Shown here in pieces: positions 14,279 to 15,248 of a stretch of DNA of 15,248 bases (positions within the stretch are counted from its first letter, which is position 1; every line of letters starts with the position of its first letter). Made by a program: the position numbers and the translations under genes. The notes under the pieces are model-generated. The model was not told the origin of the DNA. It saw only the letters and a program-made list of their open reading frames with translations, and did no database searches. This stretch comes from JADFNO01 sp965369945. Lineage in GTDB: Bacteria > Planctomycetota > Phycisphaerae > Phycisphaerales > SM1A02. The DNA is taken from positions 1 through 15,248 of the forward strand of contig CBDUST010000079.1 of assembly GCA_965369945.1 (NCBI GenBank). The letters are read 5' to 3'.

Positions 14279-14337
14279 GCTCGGCTCGTGCGCTGCTCCG
14301 GGTCGGAGCGGTGACCTTTGGTTACTCAGCTTCTGCG

Positions 14338-14796
14338 ATGATGCACATCACCGACATTCTTACACCCGACGCCGTCAAGGTGCCCCTACTTGCGACCGAT
14401 AAGCGGGCCGTCATTGACGAACTCGTCGACCTCTTGGCTGAGGCCGGCCTCATCGACGATCCCGACGCCCTAAAGCAAGTTGTTTGGGCGCGCGAACAAC
14501 AACGATCCACGGGTATCGGTGAGGGACTCGCGATCCCTCACGGCAAATCAGATTGCTCAAAGAATCTGGTCATGGCTGTGGGCCGGCCTGGAAGACCGAT
14601 CGACTTCGACGCCGTGGATGGTCAGCCGGTGTCTCTCGTCGTGCTGTTGGCATCGCCTACGGACAAGACCTCCGAACACATCCAGGCCCTGGGTAAGATC
14701 AGCAGACTCATGTCGAACCCGAGTTTCCGACTCAGTGCCTACTCCGCCGAATCGGCTGAGGAAATGTATCGCCTCTTCGAGCAGAACGAGGTGTGA
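14338..14796 (+). CDS. PTS EIIA-like protein, fructose/nitrogen class (PtsN-like)
   Basis: This 152-residue cytoplasmic protein has the EIIA type-2 fold of the phosphotransferase system. The phosphorylated histidine is His68 in STGIGEGLAIPHGK. Other family marks are MHITDILTPDAVKV at the start, LVVLLASPTDKTSEHIQALG (about 102-121) and the RLMSN segment. No EIIB or EIIC sugar transporter is nearby, so a regulatory PtsN-like role is more likely than sugar uptake, which is inference. The frame is open to a GTG at 14269, but the promoter candidate lies there and the family begins at MHIT; ATG 14338 and 14341 are adjacent and either may serve. No Shine-Dalgarno is visible. It lies 106 bases after rsmB with its own promoter candidate. 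Confidence 0.9.
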   Translation: MMHITDILTPDAVKVPLLATDKRAVIDELVDLLAEAGLIDDPDALKQVVWAREQQRSTGIGEGLAIPHGKSDCSKNLVMAVGRPGRPIDFDAVDGQPVSLVVLLASPTDKTSEHIQALGKISRLMSNPSFRLSAYSAESAEEMYRLFEQNEV

Positions 14797-14811
14797 AGAT
14801 AGGCTTCGAGC

Positions 14812-14843
14812 CATCAAGGCATCGAGGCATCAAGGCGCGAAGG
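14812..14843. repeat. Short tandem repeat of an 8-base unit
   Basis: CATCAAGG, CATCGAGG, CATCAAGG and CGCGAAGG follow one another without gaps. The third and fourth units form the stop codon region and last codons of the C25-like gene on the other strand. The array separates two convergent genes. Confidence 0.75.
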
Positions 14844-15248
14844 GGAGCTGAAGATCCGTTGCGCCGATCGCGTCGAACGCTCGGCCGGTGTTTTCTTCGC
14901 CTACGGCGTACGCCTTGAGTAGCACTGCACCGCTTGGAAGATTCCCATCCAGCGCGATCTCAAATCGACCGCCCTTGACTTCCCCCTCCAACTGCAGGAG
15001 AACACGCTCGTTGGCCAGCGGATAGTTGTGTGCAGCTTTCGTCTCCAGTTGAGGATCGTTCGTCCCCTGCACCGGCTGGAGCTGATCAGCTCGCGCAGGC
15101 TTCATGCGAGACGTTTCAAGCGTGATGACAACCTGCCCGGATCGCATGTTCTGCACTCGGCCGGTGATTCGACCGTTGCGCATGGCAAGCTGATCGACTC
15201 GTCCCGACGGAAGTGCGATGCGCAGCGCTGGATCGCCCAGCAGGTTGT
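14830..15248 (-). CDS. C-terminal part of a probable gingipain-type (C25) peptidase, cut by the window edge
   Basis: Only the last 138 residues are in the window. The frame is open to the right edge, so an internal ATG (15183) is not the start. The first visible residues, NLLGDPALRIALP, match the sequence found near the end of the catalytic region in C25 (gingipain-like) cysteine peptidases, where a YNLLGDP motif is usual. About 120 beta-rich residues follow, with alternating hydrophobics (QVVITLETSR, RVLLQLEGEVKGGRFEIAL), perhaps an Ig-like fold. The His and Cys of the active site would lie outside the window. Such proteins are normally exported. The identification rests mainly on one motif, so other surface proteins with a GDP motif remain possible. 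The stop lies within an 8-base tandem repeat. Confidence 0.55.
   Translation of the reverse strand, partial: NLLGDPALRIALPSGRVDQLAMRNGRITGRVQNMRSGQVVITLETSRMKPARADQLQPVQGTNDPQLETKAAHNYPLANERVLLQLEGEVKGGRFEIALDGNLPSGAVLLKAYAVGEENTGRAFDAIGATDLQLPFAP

Noticed and set aside
14269..14337. Longer EIIA start at GTG 14269.
   Set aside because: The added residues do not match the family, and a -35/-10 pair with 17-base spacing overlaps this stretch.

Overview
The window looks like chromosomal DNA of a GC-rich planctomycete, most probably of the Phycisphaerae type. The grounds are a C-terminal CxxCGYDLRG...CPxCG zinc ribbon on an otherwise unassignable membrane protein, a secreted FG-GAP/VCBS repeat protein, a sigma factor of the divergent planctomycete type, and several copies of the inverted repeat GGTGGCACGGGCATCYTGCC between genes. 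This placement rests on family resemblance recalled from memory, not on a search. I see no phage, plasmid, CRISPR array, IS transposase or RNA gene.

Layout, left to right. A roughly 300 bp leader with a perfect TGTGA-N6-TCACA palindrome precedes a sigma-70 family factor (296-1348, +) that ends in a strong intrinsic terminator. A MITE-like repeat (1440-1574) separates it from a membrane polyferredoxin of the NosR/NapH/CcoG type fused to a C-terminal TPR region (1633-3708, +). Convergent to it is a secreted protein with an Ig-like domain and seven FG-GAP repeats (3885-5882, -). Then come a stand-alone PAS-domain protein (6192-6719, +), S-adenosylmethionine synthetase metK (6842-8050, +), a second, longer copy of the repeat with 17 bp terminal inverted repeats (8144-8427), and a 90-residue holin-like two-helix membrane protein (8491-8763, -). 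They are followed by an exported PepSY-like/FKBP peptidyl-prolyl isomerase (8973-9668, +), a membrane protein with a zinc ribbon (9694-10401, -), a third repeat-like stretch (10410-10523), a HDOD-GGDEF-PilZ signalling protein (10560-12707, -), an RsmB-type 16S rRNA m5C methyltransferase with a NusB-like domain (12930-14231, +), a PtsN-like PTS EIIA protein (14338-14796, +) and the C-terminal end of what looks like a gingipain-type (C25) peptidase (14830-15248, -, cut by the window edge).

The genes mostly stand alone with their own spacers, and no multi-gene operon is evident. The only tight pair is the convergent FKBP/zinc-ribbon pair, 25 bp apart. Loose themes are housekeeping (metK, rsmB), regulation (sigma factor, PAS, c-di-GMP synthesis and sensing, EIIA) and the cell envelope (FG-GAP, FKBP, C25, holin-like).

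I did not find a convincing new multi-gene system. The most useful leads are the repeat family with nested inverted repeats, the altered -10-reading residues of the sigma factor, the CRP-type operator in front of it, and three unusual domain fusions (polyferredoxin-TPR, PepSY-FKBP, HDOD-GGDEF-PilZ).
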